This document shows positions 8,774 to 17,973 of a stretch of 64,000 nt of DNA, in pieces. Both the position numbers and the translations under genes were made by a program. Location of the stretch: NCBI RefSeq assembly GCF_001429285.1, contig NZ_LMJJ01000041.1:342630-406629 (forward strand). The letters run 5' to 3'. The DNA comes from Ensifer sp. Root278. GTDB taxonomy: Bacteria; Pseudomonadota; Alphaproteobacteria; Rhizobiales; Rhizobiaceae. The notes beneath the pieces are model-generated. The model searched no databases and was not told the origin of the DNA. It saw only the letters and a program-made list of their open reading frames with translations. Within the stretch, counting starts at the first letter, position 1. Each line of letters starts with the position of its first letter.

Positions 8774-9538
8774 ATGTTGCGAATGCACACCGATATCGTC
8801 GACCTGCGAGAATTCTATCACTCCGAGCTCGGCCGGATGGCGGAGCAATCCGTCACCATGGCGCTTTCGTCCGTCTGGGCGCGGCTCCCGGACGAGCGGC
8901 TGGTCGGCCTCGGCTATGCCGTTCCCTATCTCGAACGGTTCCGCAAGGACACGGAGCGCACCTTCGCCTTCATGCCGGCGGGGCAGGGGGCGGTGAACTG
9001 GCCGGTTGCCGAGCTCTCCTCGACGGCGCTGGTGTTCGATGAGGAGTTGCCGCTGCCCGACGCCTCGATCGACCGGGTGCTGATGGTGCATTCGCTGGAA
9101 TTCGCCGAAAGCCCGCGGGAGACCATGAAGGAGATCTGGCGGGTGCTGGCGCCAGGCGGTCGCCTTATCATCGTCGTGCCCAACCGGCGCGGCGTCTGGG
9201 CGCGCATGGAACACACGCCCTTCGGTTCCGGGCGACCCTATTCGCGTGGGCAGCTGACGGCGCTGCTGCGCGAGACCAACTTCACGCCAGGTGCCACGGC
9301 GGATGCGCTCTTCTTCCCGCCGTCGAAACTCAGGGCGATCCTGCGGCTGCGTCGGGGCTTCGAGCGGCTCGGCCGTTCGCTCTGGCCGGTCTTCTCCGGC
9401 GTCATCGTCGTCGAGGCGCAGAAGCGGCTTTACCAGGGGCTGCCGGTCGCCGCACGCGCATCGCGCCGCGTCTTCGTGCCGGTGCTGGCGCCGCAGGGCG
9501 TGCCGAGCACGCGCGAGAGGCCGCGTCCCACCCGCTAA
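8774..9538 (+). CDS. Class I SAM-dependent methyltransferase
   Basis: A 254-residue protein with the C-terminal half of a methyltransferase domain clearly visible: a motif IV/post-II-like stretch [17 protein letters not shown], then [16 protein letters not shown], the usual class I signature. The glycine-rich motif I is not conserved as GxGxG, which is common in this rhizobial family divergent from gloB. The substrate is unknown. The start is ATG 8774; a second ATG at 8783 is possible. The last 30 residues are basic and probably disordered. Confidence 0.82.
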   Translation: MLRMHTDIVDLREFYHSELGRMAEQSVTMALSSVWARLPDERLVGLGYAVPYLERFRKDTERTFAFMPAGQGAVNWPVAELSSTALVFDEELPLPDASIDRVLMVHSLEFAESPRETMKEIWRVLAPGGRLIIVVPNRRGVWARMEHTPFGSGRPYSRGQLTALLRETNFTPGATADALFFPPSKLRAILRLRRGFERLGRSLWPVFSGVIVVEAQKRLYQGLPVAARASRRVFVPVLAPQGVPSTRERPRPTR

Positions 9539-9683
9539 CCTGCCTGGGAACCGCGGCGGACCCTCGACAAAAGCCGCTTGCGCCGCTAATGGCTTGACCT
9601 CTTTTCCTGCCTGCAGCGCCGCGCGCCTCCCATGGCACGTATCGGTTGCTGCAGCACTTTGATGGCCAAAGAAAGCTGACCCG

Positions 9684-10790
9684 ATGAGCCTTGCTTCGAA
9701 GAGCCCTGAGCCGCGTTCCGGCATCCTGGATATTGCCGCTTATGTGCCGGGCAAGGAGCATGCGCCGGGTGTCGCCAAGGTGCATAAACTCTCGTCCAAC
9801 GAGACGCCGCTTGGCGCAAGCCCGAAAGCGATCGAAGCCTTCCAGTCGGCTGCCTTCAACCTCGAACGTTATCCGGATGGCCAGGCGCGGGCGCTGCGAG
9901 AGGCGATCGGTGCCGTGCACGGCCTCAACCCGGCAAACATCATGTGCGGCAATGGGTCGGACGAACTGCTCGGGCTTCTCTGCCACACTTATCTCGGGCC
10001 CGGCGACGAAGGCATCATCACCGAGCATGGCTTCCTCGTCTACAAGATCCAGATCCTGGCGGCGGGCGCGACGCCCATTACCGTCAAGGAGAAGGATGCG
10101 CGCGTCGATGTCGATGCCATTCTCGCGGCGGTCACCGAGCGCACCAAGGTCGTCTTCCTGGCCAATCCGGCCAATCCGACCGGCACCTACATCCCCGTCG
10201 ATGAAGTCCGCCGGCTGCATGCGGGGCTGCCCGAGGGTGTGCTGCTGGTGCTCGACGCGGCCTATGCCGAATATGTGCGCCGCAACGACTATGCCGCCGG
10301 GCTGGAGCTCGTCTCGGCCAGCCGCAATGTGGTGATGACCCGCACCTTCTCGAAGATCTACGGCCTTGCGGGTTTGCGCATCGGCTGGATGTACGCACCG
10401 CCGGAGGTGATCGACGCGGTCGACCGTGTCCGCGGGCCCTTCAACCTCAGTGCGCCCTCTATCGCGGCGGGTGCTGCGGCGATCCGTGATCAGGCTTTCG
10501 TGGCAACGGCGGTTGATCACAATCTCACCTGGCTTGCGCGTGTCAGCGAAGCGCTCGAAGCGATCGGGCTGCGCATCACGCCCTCGGTCACGAATTTCGT
10601 GCTGATCCACTTTCCGGAAGAAAACGGCAAGCGGGCCGAGGAAGCCGATGATTTCCTGACCAGCCGCGGCTATATCCTGCGGGCGGTCAGCAGCTACGGC
10701 TTCCCCAATGCGCTGCGCATGACCATCGGCTCGGAAGAAGCCAACGAAGGCGTCATCGCGGCGCTGATCGAATTCATGGGACGGAAATAA
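9684..10790 (+). CDS. hisC: Histidinol-phosphate aminotransferase
   Basis: A 368-residue fold-type I PLP aminotransferase. The Schiff-base lysine is K224 in [14 protein letters not shown], and the PLP-contacting NPANPTGT and DAAYAEY motifs are present. It would transaminate imidazole-acetol phosphate in histidine synthesis; this branch can also act on prephenate or arogenate. It overlaps tyrA by one base (TAATG at 10788-10792), and the pairing with tyrA suggests use in tyrosine/phenylalanine synthesis as well. Confidence 0.93.
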   Translation: MSLASKSPEPRSGILDIAAYVPGKEHAPGVAKVHKLSSNETPLGASPKAIEAFQSAAFNLERYPDGQARALREAIGAVHGLNPANIMCGNGSDELLGLLCHTYLGPGDEGIITEHGFLVYKIQILAAGATPITVKEKDARVDVDAILAAVTERTKVVFLANPANPTGTYIPVDEVRRLHAGLPEGVLLVLDAAYAEYVRRNDYAAGLELVSASRNVVMTRTFSKIYGLAGLRIGWMYAPPEVIDAVDRVRGPFNLSAPSIAAGAAAIRDQAFVATAVDHNLTWLARVSEALEAIGLRITPSVTNFVLIHFPEENGKRAEEADDFLTSRGYILRAVSSYGFPNALRMTIGSEEANEGVIAALIEFMGRK

Positions 10791-11713
10791 TGGCTCAGCA
10801 GTTTGAAACGATCGCCCTCATCGGCATTGGTCTCATCGGCTCGTCGATCGCGCGCGATATCCGCGAGAAGCAGCTTGCCGGTACGCTCGTCGTCTCCACG
10901 CGCAGCGAGGCGACGCTGAAGCGTACGCAGGAGCTCGGGCTCGGCGATCGCTATACGCTGTCTGCGGCCGACGCCGTTCGCGACGCGGACCTCGTGATCG
11001 TCTCGGTCCCGGTCGGCGCGTCCGGTGCCGTGGCGGCCGAGATTGCTGCGCATCTGAAGCCCGGTGCGATCGTCACCGATGTCGGCTCGACCAAAGGCTC
11101 AGTGATTGCGCAGATGGCGCCGCATCTGCCCGAGACCGTTCATTTCGTGCCGGGGCATCCGATCGCCGGTACCGAGCACTCGGGCCCGGATGCCGGCTTC
11201 GTCGGCCTCTTCCGCGGCCGCTGGTGCATCCTGACGCCGCCGGAGGGCGCTGATGGGGAAGCGGTCGCGCGGCTCCGGCGTTTCTGGGAAACGCTCGGCT
11301 CGATGGTCGAGGAGATGGACGCCGAGCACCACGACAAGGTGCTGGCGATCGTTTCGCACTTGCCGCACATCATCGCCTACAACATCGTCGGAACCGCCGA
11401 TGATCTCGAGACCGTCACCGAATCCGAAGTCATCAAGTATTCGGCCTCGGGTTTCCGCGACTTCACCCGTCTCGCGGCATCCGATCCCACCATGTGGCGT
11501 GACGTCTGCCTGCACAACAAGGACGCGATCCTGGAGATGCTGGCGCGGTTTTCGGAGGATCTCGCCTATCTGCAGCGGGCGATCCGCTGGGGCGACGGCG
11601 AGAAGCTCTTCGACCTCTTCACCCGCACCCGCGCCATCCGCCGCTCGATCATCCAGGCGGGCCAGGATACGGCGATGCCGGACTTCGGCCGGCATGCCAT
11701 GGATCAGAAATAA
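10790..11713 (+). CDS. tyrA: Prephenate/arogenate dehydrogenase
   Basis: A 307-residue NAD(P)-dependent dehydrogenase of tyrosine synthesis. A Rossmann motif G-I-G-L-I-G is at residues 12-17, and HPIAGTEHSGP contains the substrate-binding His characteristic of TyrA. There is no chorismate mutase fusion and no C-terminal ACT domain, so feedback inhibition by an attached ACT domain is unlikely. It is translationally coupled to hisC and followed by a 9-bp stem-loop at 11728-11750 facing a convergent gene. Confidence 0.95.
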   Translation: MAQQFETIALIGIGLIGSSIARDIREKQLAGTLVVSTRSEATLKRTQELGLGDRYTLSAADAVRDADLVIVSVPVGASGAVAAEIAAHLKPGAIVTDVGSTKGSVIAQMAPHLPETVHFVPGHPIAGTEHSGPDAGFVGLFRGRWCILTPPEGADGEAVARLRRFWETLGSMVEEMDAEHHDKVLAIVSHLPHIIAYNIVGTADDLETVTESEVIKYSASGFRDFTRLAASDPTMWRDVCLHNKDAILEMLARFSEDLAYLQRAIRWGDGEKLFDLFTRTRAIRRSIIQAGQDTAMPDFGRHAMDQK

Positions 11714-11727
11714 GCTGAGCAAGTCGA

Positions 11728-11750
11728 GGAAGACCGAGGAACGGTCTTCC
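11728..11750. terminator. Stem-loop between convergent tyrA and the DUF2125 gene
   Basis: A perfect 9-bp stem GGAAGACCG/CGGTCTTCC has a 5-nt loop, 15 nt past the tyrA stop. There is no U tract on either side, so it may be a Rho-assisted end or part of a degraded repeat. Confidence 0.45.
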
Positions 11751-11774
11751 GTCCGGAAGCGGGTGTTCGACGAT

Positions 11775-12785
11775 CTAGAGCGTCGGCAGGACGCCGATCG
11801 GGATGAAGGCGAGAAACGCCGTGCCGTCGCGCACGTTGAGCTTCACGGTCGCCTCGTCCTTGCCGTTGGCGAGCGCCTTCAGCATGTTCGCGGTGTTGTC
11901 GACGAGGTTGGCGTCGTCGGGAATCAGCTTGACCAGATTGGCCCGCCAGGCCTCGATATTCGTCATCGTCAGCGAGAACTCGCCGGAAATCAGTCCCTGA
12001 TCGTTGACCGAGAAGGGGCCGGAAAGCTTGGCGTTCATGCCGGAGCCGAGATCGAGGGTGAGCTGTCGGAGTTCGCCCTTGCTGCCGCGAAACATCTCCG
12101 GTGTCGGTGTGGTTGCCATCCACCCGGCCTTGTCGGTGAAGGTCAGGTCCGCAGCCACCGTGGCCGGCGGCGCGTAGCTCGGGCCTTCCTCCGGACGAAG
12201 GTCGAGCTTGTCGACGCTCAAAGCGGCATCAAGATCCGCGCCGTTCTGGCGCAGGTGCAGTTCGCCGTGGCTGGCGCCGAAGCCAAGACCGTCGCCCGCA
12301 AGCGGCAGGCGCACCCGACCGGTGAGGTTGTCATAGGTGAGCGAGGTGCGGTCGACACCGGACAAGGTCGCACGCACGCTCGCATGCAGCAGCGTCCAGT
12401 CGGCGAAGACGTTGAGGCCGGGCGACGCCCGGATTTCGGCCGGGCCGTCGAGCTCGATCACGGCGTGGCCGGGCTGGTAGACCTGGGCGGCTGTGCGCAG
12501 CGCCCCGAAGGAGGCGGATGTGCCATGGCGGGTGTCGTCGAGGTGGACCTTGTCGCAGAAGAGGCCGATTCGGAACGGAAAGCCGCGCACGTCCATGTTC
12601 GTGCATTCGCCGCCGAGGCCGGCTGCCTGTCCATCGGCAAGACGGGCCGTGAGGCGTTTCTCGATCTGATCGGCGGCGAGGAACCAGCCGGTCGAATAGA
12701 TGCCGGCGACAAGCACGATGCCTGCCGTCAGCCAGCGGAACTTCCGGCTGACCGGCGAGGGATTGGAAACTGCGGTTGCCGACAT
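11775..12785 (-). CDS. DUF2125 domain-containing membrane-anchored protein
   Basis: A 336-residue protein with one N-terminal transmembrane segment (about residues 19-37) and a long periplasmic beta-rich domain matching DUF2125, a family largely confined to alphaproteobacteria. Residues such as CTNMDVRGFPFRIGLFCDKV near 60-80 are characteristic; the two cysteines there probably form a disulfide. It resembles AsmA-type envelope proteins in general architecture, and its function is unknown. The start is ATG 12785. It is monocistronic and divergent from the ChaC-like gene; the TAG stop lies in a GATCTAGAG sequence like the repeat edges elsewhere. Confidence 0.85.
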   Translation of the reverse strand: MSATAVSNPSPVSRKFRWLTAGIVLVAGIYSTGWFLAADQIEKRLTARLADGQAAGLGGECTNMDVRGFPFRIGLFCDKVHLDDTRHGTSASFGALRTAAQVYQPGHAVIELDGPAEIRASPGLNVFADWTLLHASVRATLSGVDRTSLTYDNLTGRVRLPLAGDGLGFGASHGELHLRQNGADLDAALSVDKLDLRPEEGPSYAPPATVAADLTFTDKAGWMATTPTPEMFRGSKGELRQLTLDLGSGMNAKLSGPFSVNDQGLISGEFSLTMTNIEAWRANLVKLIPDDANLVDNTANMLKALANGKDEATVKLNVRDGTAFLAFIPIGVLPTL

Positions 12786-12987
12786 GGGCGCGGATACCTC
12801 ACTCTAAACTGGACTGCGGCTGCCTTTCGGGTGGCGCCGCCGATCCGCAAAACTATTCTTGTCTTCGGGTGCACGAGGACGAGCTTGTCTCTTTCGTGCC
12901 GAGATGCTGTGCCGTAGAAACCGACATGGCTGACCATTCCTACAAGCCGATGGTGATTCGGTGGCGAGAGCAGACAGCGCGGGTTGA

Positions 12988-13539
12988 ATGACAGTGGATA
13001 TGGACGAATTTTGGGTCTTTGGCTACGGGTCGCTGATGTGGAACCCCGGCTTTGCCTTCGAGGAGAAGCTGACGGCACGCGCATTCGGCTATCGCCGGTC
13101 GCTCTGCGTGCATTCCTGGGTTCACCGCGGCACCGAACAGCGGCCGGGACTGGTGCTTGGGCTCGACCGAGGCGGCTCCTGCATCGGCACGGCTTTTCGT
13201 GTCGAGCGTGGGCAGCGGGAGAGTGTTACCGATTATCTGCGCGAGCGTGAACTGGTGACGCATGTCTACAAGGAGCGCACGATGCCGGTGCTGCTTGCCG
13301 ATGGACGGCGGGTGCCGGCGCTTGCCTATGTCATCGACCGCGACCACGTCCAGTATGCCGGAACGCTCAGCACCGGTGAGGCGGCCGATATCGTCGCCGT
13401 TTCGACCGGAAAATCCGGGCCGAACAGCGAGTATGTGTTCAACACGCTTGCCCATCTCAAGGAAATGGGCATCCGCGATCACTGGCTGGAAGAGGTGGTG
13501 GGCCTGCTCGAGCAGACACGCCAGCGTGCGCGGGCCTGA
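12988..13539 (+). CDS. ChaC-like gamma-glutamylcyclotransferase
   Basis: A 183-residue protein of the ChaC/GGCT fold. It opens with the diagnostic FGYGSLMWNPGF (residues 11-22), which binds the gamma-glutamyl substrate, and carries a conserved acidic residue region around RERELVTHVY (about residues 85-95). ChaC enzymes split glutathione into 5-oxoproline and Cys-Gly in the cytosol. The start is ATG 12988; the second Met at codon 5 is also possible. It converges with the PlsC acyltransferase gene, with stops 4 nt apart. Confidence 0.9.
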   Translation: MTVDMDEFWVFGYGSLMWNPGFAFEEKLTARAFGYRRSLCVHSWVHRGTEQRPGLVLGLDRGGSCIGTAFRVERGQRESVTDYLRERELVTHVYKERTMPVLLADGRRVPALAYVIDRDHVQYAGTLSTGEAADIVAVSTGKSGPNSEYVFNTLAHLKEMGIRDHWLEEVVGLLEQTRQRARA

Positions 13540-13543
13540 TCGC

Positions 13544-14335
13544 TCAGGCCCTGCCGGCGGCCTTCAGTTCCTTCAGCCTTTGCTCGGCGGTTGGCGGCAG
13601 CGGCAGGTGCGGATTGTTCTGCACCGTTTCGACAAGCAGTTCGTCACTGGCCTTCTCCGTGACTTCCATGAGCTTGGCAAGGAATGCATCCGGATCCATG
13701 CCCGCCTCGACCGGCGGCAGGATGCGGACCTTGAAGTGGCCGGGAAAGCGCAGGAACTTGCGGCGCGGCCAGAAGAGGCCGGGATGCATGGCGACCGGCA
13801 CGACAGGCACGTTCAGGTCGCGGTAGAGGCGGGCGATGCCGTACTTGTACTCCGGCGGAGCGCCCGGCGGGCGGCGCGTGCCTTCCGGGTAGATGATGAG
13901 TTCGCGGCCGGTTGCCATTTCCTGCTTGGTGCGATCCATGACGCTGGTCATCGCCTTGCCGCGTGCGGCCCGGTTTACCGGAACCATGCGCTGCTTGAGG
14001 ATGTACCAACCGAACAGCGGGATCCAGGTGAGCTCACGCTTCAGAATGTAGAAGGGATCGTCGAGCCAGGGGAGCAGCGCATAGGCATCCCAGAAGGACT
14101 GGTGCTTGGGAGCGAAGATGTAGGGGACCTTCGGGAGGTTCTCCAAGCCTTCGATCTCAAAGGTCGTCCCGACCATCTTGTCGAGCAGCCAGTGATTGCT
14201 GCGCACCCAGTTCTTGGGAACGAACCAGGCCTTCTTGCGCGGCAGCAGGAAATAGATCGGCGTCAGCACGATCATCTGCACGATCAGATTGGCGTAGAAC
14301 ACCATGTTGAAAAGGATCGAACGCAAGACGATCAT
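13544..14335 (-). CDS. 1-acyl-sn-glycerol-3-phosphate acyltransferase (PlsC family)
   Basis: A 263-residue membrane-associated acyltransferase that adds the second acyl chain to lysophosphatidic acid or a related lysolipid. The catalytic H-x4-D motif is H78-Q-S-F-W-D83 and the substrate motif E-G-T-R is at 151-154. An N-terminal hydrophobic anchor covers residues 1-30. It probably belongs to the minus-strand run ftsE-ftsX-ydcF-plsC, although 128 nt separate it from ydcF. Whether it is the essential PlsC or a paralogue acting on other lysolipids cannot be decided here. Confidence 0.9.
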   Translation of the reverse strand: MIVLRSILFNMVFYANLIVQMIVLTPIYFLLPRKKAWFVPKNWVRSNHWLLDKMVGTTFEIEGLENLPKVPYIFAPKHQSFWDAYALLPWLDDPFYILKRELTWIPLFGWYILKQRMVPVNRAARGKAMTSVMDRTKQEMATGRELIIYPEGTRRPPGAPPEYKYGIARLYRDLNVPVVPVAMHPGLFWPRRKFLRFPGHFKVRILPPVEAGMDPDAFLAKLMEVTEKASDELLVETVQNNPHLPLPPTAEQRLKELKAAGRA

Positions 14336-14463
14336 CAGGCACGCTCTCGTAGGCGAGTTCTTAAGGGGCTCGGCGTCAGGCCGATTGATCGCTGCCTACA
14401 CGAAACCGTGCCGAAGGAAAACTGCCCTCTCTCACTTTAGGCCATCGACGTTCTCGAGGGCCT

Positions 14464-15204
14464 CTATTCTTCCGCCGGCGTGGCGCGTGAGGAATCGGTG
14501 CGCAGGCCGCTCGTCGGCCGGGCGCCGGCGAGATCGCGAACCGATGCGATCGTATACTTCCCGAACTCCAGGAGGATCGATTTCAGTACCATCGGGTTGC
14601 GCAGCCAGTTCGTCGTCTTGAGATCCGAATTGACCACCGGGTAGGGGATGAATTCCGTCTCCGGGCGGGTACGCCGAAGCTCCAGCAGGCTGCGTGGCAT
14701 ATGGTAGTTGTTGGTAACGACGAGCACGCTCGTATAGCCGCGATCACGGATCCATTGTGCCGTCTCGGTGGCGTTGCCGATGGTATCGATCGCCTCATGA
14801 CCGATATCGACGCAGCATTTGAAGAGATCGGCGGAGCTCTGGGTGTTGCGGCGGATCTGGCTGCCGGTGGTCGTCGGGTGGACGCCGGAGATGAGCAGGC
14901 GCTTTCCGGCGCCGCCCTTCAAGAGATCGACCGCTTGGTCGATGCGCTGGAAACCACCGGTCAGGACGACGATCGCATCCGCCTTGGGATGCACGGGTGG
15001 CTGCAGCGATGCGACGGTGTCGGCGAAATTGAGGAAGGCGCCGATCAGGAGCGCGAGCGGTAACAGGAGGACGAAGAACGTTCGCCGGAGAATTTTGCGC
15101 AAGAGGCTGCGGGGCCGCCGGCCATCGTCGGCTTTCCCCTGCCATTTGCCTCCTCCGGCCATCCCGTTCCCGCGTAATTCTCGCGCCATCATGATTCTCT
15201 TCAC
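14464..15204 (-). CDS. YdcF family membrane protein (DUF218/ElyC-SanA)
   Basis: A 246-residue protein with a basic cytoplasmic N terminus, one transmembrane helix (about residues 43-62) and a DUF218 domain (about 75-215). The domain begins DAIVVLTGGFQRID and contains the typical LLISGVHP and ARW/YTSVLVVTNNYHMPRS segments. ElyC and SanA of this family affect peptidoglycan precursor supply and envelope integrity. Its position directly after ftsEX (55-nt gap, same strand) fits an envelope or cell-wall role. The start ATG is at 15204. Confidence 0.87.
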   Translation of the reverse strand: MKRIMMARELRGNGMAGGGKWQGKADDGRRPRSLLRKILRRTFFVLLLPLALLIGAFLNFADTVASLQPPVHPKADAIVVLTGGFQRIDQAVDLLKGGAGKRLLISGVHPTTTGSQIRRNTQSSADLFKCCVDIGHEAIDTIGNATETAQWIRDRGYTSVLVVTNNYHMPRSLLELRRTRPETEFIPYPVVNSDLKTTNWLRNPMVLKSILLEFGKYTIASVRDLAGARPTSGLRTDSSRATPAEE

Positions 15205-15259
15205 ATAGCCACAGATTACGGCAAGGAATAGATCGAGGCACGGCGAAACATCGGGCGGT

Positions 15260-16282
15260 TCAGCTCTGGTAGAGATCCGTGCGGCCGGGGTCCGAACGGA
15301 TGAGGTCGATCTCGTGGATCGTGCGCATGACCGTGAGGCGAGCGGTCACGGTCGTCAGGATGGCGATGACGACGATGATGGCGGCGATACCGAGATAGCC
15401 ACCATAGCCAATGGTAAAGGTTCCGAAGAGGGCGGTCGCCTGATCGGTCTGCGGTGTTGCCAATGTCTGCGACTGCCAGAAGCCGGCAAGCGCAAAGGAC
15501 AGCGCGGCAAGCAGGCCGCCGGTGCCGGCACCCTTGAGGCTGATTCTCAGAAAATGCTTCTGGAATTCGGAGGCGACGAAACCGGCCTCGGCACCGACGA
15601 AATGCAGCACCTCGACGATGTGGCGGTTGCCGGAAAGGGCGCCGCGGGTGGCGAAGATCACCGTCAGCACCATGGCGGAGAACACGAGGGCCAGCACGCC
15701 GGTGCCGATCATCGCCGTGGTATTGGCCATCGCGACGAGCCGGTCGACCCAGGTGCGGTGATCGTCGAGGAAGGCCTGCGGGATCGTCTCGGTCAGCGCC
15801 TTGCGCATAGCGGCGAAATCGGGCGGGTTGTTTTCGTCGATGGTGATGATGATCAGCCGCGGCACCGGCAATTCGTCGAGATCGAGGCCTTCGCCGAGCC
15901 AGGGTTCCAGGAGGCGCGCGGTGGCGGCGCGATCGACGATCTTGCCATCGGTCGTGCCGCTGAAGGTCAGTGCCAGATCGCGGGCATCGGCGAGCGCCTT
16001 CTCCATGTCGAGGCTATCGTCCGGCTTGATCTGGACGGTGATCTCGCGGGAGATCTGCGACTGCCAGCTCTGGGCCGTTGCCCTGACCATGCTGACGCCG
16101 CCGAGTGTCAGGCAGGCAAGGAACGACATGATGGCGATCACGCACATCAGCGCATGCCCGGAGACATTGGTCGAAGGCACGATCGGGCCGGTCGGCCGCA
16201 CGCGCATTTCCGTCCGGCGTTGTTGCGGCTCCGACGCCTGCTCGGGCGCATCCTTCTGGCGTTTCGTGCGGCTGTCACTCAT
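15260..16282 (-). CDS. ftsX: Cell division ABC transporter permease FtsX
   Basis: A 340-residue inner-membrane protein with four transmembrane helices: one near residues 43-66, then a periplasmic loop (about 70-180), and three more toward the C terminus. FtsX with FtsE transmits ATP hydrolysis across the membrane to activate cell-wall hydrolases at the septum. The N terminus is long, polar and charged (about 40 residues before helix 1). Its start overlaps the end of ftsE by 8 nt, so the two are translated together. Confidence 0.92.
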   Translation of the reverse strand: MSDSRTKRQKDAPEQASEPQQRRTEMRVRPTGPIVPSTNVSGHALMCVIAIMSFLACLTLGGVSMVRATAQSWQSQISREITVQIKPDDSLDMEKALADARDLALTFSGTTDGKIVDRAATARLLEPWLGEGLDLDELPVPRLIIITIDENNPPDFAAMRKALTETIPQAFLDDHRTWVDRLVAMANTTAMIGTGVLALVFSAMVLTVIFATRGALSGNRHIVEVLHFVGAEAGFVASEFQKHFLRISLKGAGTGGLLAALSFALAGFWQSQTLATPQTDQATALFGTFTIGYGGYLGIAAIIVVIAILTTVTARLTVMRTIHEIDLIRSDPGRTDLYQS

Positions 16283-16934
16283 AGATGTCGAGCCGCCCCT
16301 GCGAAAGGATCATGCGTCGCGCCTCCACCTGATCCATCAGCGACAGATCGTGGGTGGCGATCACCACCGCGGTGCCGAGCCGGTTCAGCTCGAGGAAGAG
16401 ATTGAGGAGGCGCCTGGCCATCGGCGGATCGACGTTGCCGGTCGGTTCGTCGGCAAGCAGGATCTCCGGCCTGTCGATCAGCGCCCGCGCGATCGCCGCG
16501 CGTTGCTTCTCACCGCCTGAAAGAACCGGCGGCAGGACATTGATGCGCTCGCCGAGGCCGACCCATTTCAACAGTTCCAGCACGTCGGCGCGATAGCTCG
16601 ATTCCTCCTTGCCGCGGACGCGCAGCGGCAGAGCGACGTTCTCATAGGTGGTGAGATGGTCGAGCAGGCGAAAATCCTGGAAGACGATGCCGACGCGCCG
16701 GCGCAGCATCGGGAACTCCTCGCGCGGGATCGACGAGATGTTGCGGTCGAACATCCGGATCAGGCCGCGCGTCGGCTGCAGCGAGAGGAACAGCAGTCTC
16801 AAAAGGGTGGTCTTGCCGGCGCCCGACGGACCGGTCAGGAACTGGAACGAACGGCGCGGAATATCGAAGGTCAGGTCCCGGAGGATTTCCGGTCCCATGC
16901 CATAGCGCAGTCCGACGTTCTCAAAGTGAATCAA
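16275..16934 (-). CDS. ftsE: Cell division ATP-binding protein FtsE
   Basis: A 219-residue ABC ATPase. Walker A is GPSGAGKTT (about residues 35-43), the signature is LSGGEKQR, Walker B is ILLADEPT with the D-loop GNVDP, and the switch His is in ATHDLSL. The short MIHFENVGLRYG start is typical of FtsE. It is the first gene of the ftsEX-ydcF run. A consensus CtrA-type box lies about 105 nt upstream (17039-17054), which would put this operon under cell-cycle control. Confidence 0.95.
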   Translation of the reverse strand: MIHFENVGLRYGMGPEILRDLTFDIPRRSFQFLTGPSGAGKTTLLRLLFLSLQPTRGLIRMFDRNISSIPREEFPMLRRRVGIVFQDFRLLDHLTTYENVALPLRVRGKEESSYRADVLELLKWVGLGERINVLPPVLSGGEKQRAAIARALIDRPEILLADEPTGNVDPPMARRLLNLFLELNRLGTAVVIATHDLSLMDQVEARRMILSQGRLDIYE

Positions 16935-17038
16935 GCGGCAGCCCAGTCTCTCTCACGGCCCTGCAACCGACGGCCGGTTCCGGTCCTCCGCGCATAGGAC
17001 GACCAGCCTCGAAAGGCAAAACCGCCAGCGGAATCATG

Positions 17039-17054
17039 GTTAAGCAGCGGTTAA
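17039..17054 (-). promoter_or_regulatory. CtrA-type binding box (TTAA-N7-TTAAC) upstream of ftsE
   Basis: On the minus strand the sequence reads TTAA, seven bases, TTAAC, an exact match to the CtrA consensus as known from Caulobacter and Sinorhizobium. A further TTAACC half-site is at 17099-17104. It lies in the 313-nt gap between ftsE and a divergent membrane-protein gene and could serve either; the orientation and distance favour ftsE. The rest of the gap shows nothing else I recognise. Confidence 0.55.
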
Positions 17055-17247
17055 TTTTTCATGAAAAGGTGCCGCTTTCGCGACGTCTTTCCGAAACATT
17101 AACCATTCCGGTTTACGTGTCGGAAAGATTTGATGCAATGCCTAGATTCTTGCATGCCAAGGGTTCGCGCATTGCCCGATGGTTTCGCAGTCGAGGCGGT
17201 AGGTCGAGTGGCCGCACCGGGCCCCTGTGGGACAGGAGGAACTGGTC

Positions 17248-17910
17248 ATGCATGCATTCCGGACCAAAACCGCCGGCGCTTCGGCGGACTTCCTGCCGCC
17301 CGAACGGGGCGGTCGTGAGGCAGCCGCGATGCCGCGACGCGTCGACTATGTCGATGCCGAGTTCGAGGTGATTGCTCCCTCGTCGCGCCGAACGCCCTAT
17401 CCGGTGTTCAACGACAACGCCAAGATGGGAAATCAGAAACGGCCGACCTTGACGGTCGTGGCCGACGAAACATCGCTTGCCGGCCGACTGTTGAGCCTCG
17501 CCGAAGCGCGGCTGCGCGACATGCCGGCGCGCCGCTTCGCCGGCCTGGTCGCGGGTTTCGCACTCGCATCCTTTCTGGTGATCGTCGGTTTCGCGGGCGA
17601 CGGGCAGGCCGATATCCAGCCGCTTGCGATATCAGGGGTCACGAGCTCGCTCGACTATTCCGGCGGCATGCGGGTGCTTTCCGTCTACGGCTCGATCGAC
17701 AACCGCTCCGATGTCGAACAGCGCCTGCCGCTCGTCGTGGTGGGGGTGGCAGCCAACGGGCGCCAGGTTACGACCACGCGCGTGATGCCCGAAGGCGCGG
17801 CAATCGCGCCGGGCGAGAGCCGCCATTTCAGGACGCGGCTGCCCTATGCAGGTGGAAAAATGCCCGATGTGACGGTTTCCTTCGCTGAAAACGGTGTTTC
17901 AGCCCGCTGA
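17248..17910 (+). CDS. Single-pass membrane protein of unknown function, divergent from ftsE
   Basis: A 220-residue protein that I do not recognise as a named enzyme family. Residues 1-95 are cytoplasmic, charged and probably disordered; residues 97-116 form one transmembrane helix (GLVAGFALASFLVIVGFA); and residues 120-220 form an exported beta-sandwich-like domain with SIDNRSDVEQRLPLVVVGV, resembling the FxLyD/DUF3426-type domains that follow a membrane anchor. The usual N-terminal zinc ribbon of MJ0042/DUF3426 proteins is absent. The start is ATG 17248 because AGGAGGA lies 8 nt upstream. Its sharing of a regulatory gap with ftsE suggests an envelope or division role (inference). Confidence 0.75.
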   Translation: MHAFRTKTAGASADFLPPERGGREAAAMPRRVDYVDAEFEVIAPSSRRTPYPVFNDNAKMGNQKRPTLTVVADETSLAGRLLSLAEARLRDMPARRFAGLVAGFALASFLVIVGFAGDGQADIQPLAISGVTSSLDYSGGMRVLSVYGSIDNRSDVEQRLPLVVVGVAANGRQVTTTRVMPEGAAIAPGESRHFRTRLPYAGGKMPDVTVSFAENGVSAR

Positions 17911-17973
17911 TTGTGCTAAGCGGCGCGGATGGGAAGGCTTTGGTCTTCCGGATGAAACGCTGGAGAAGCCTTG

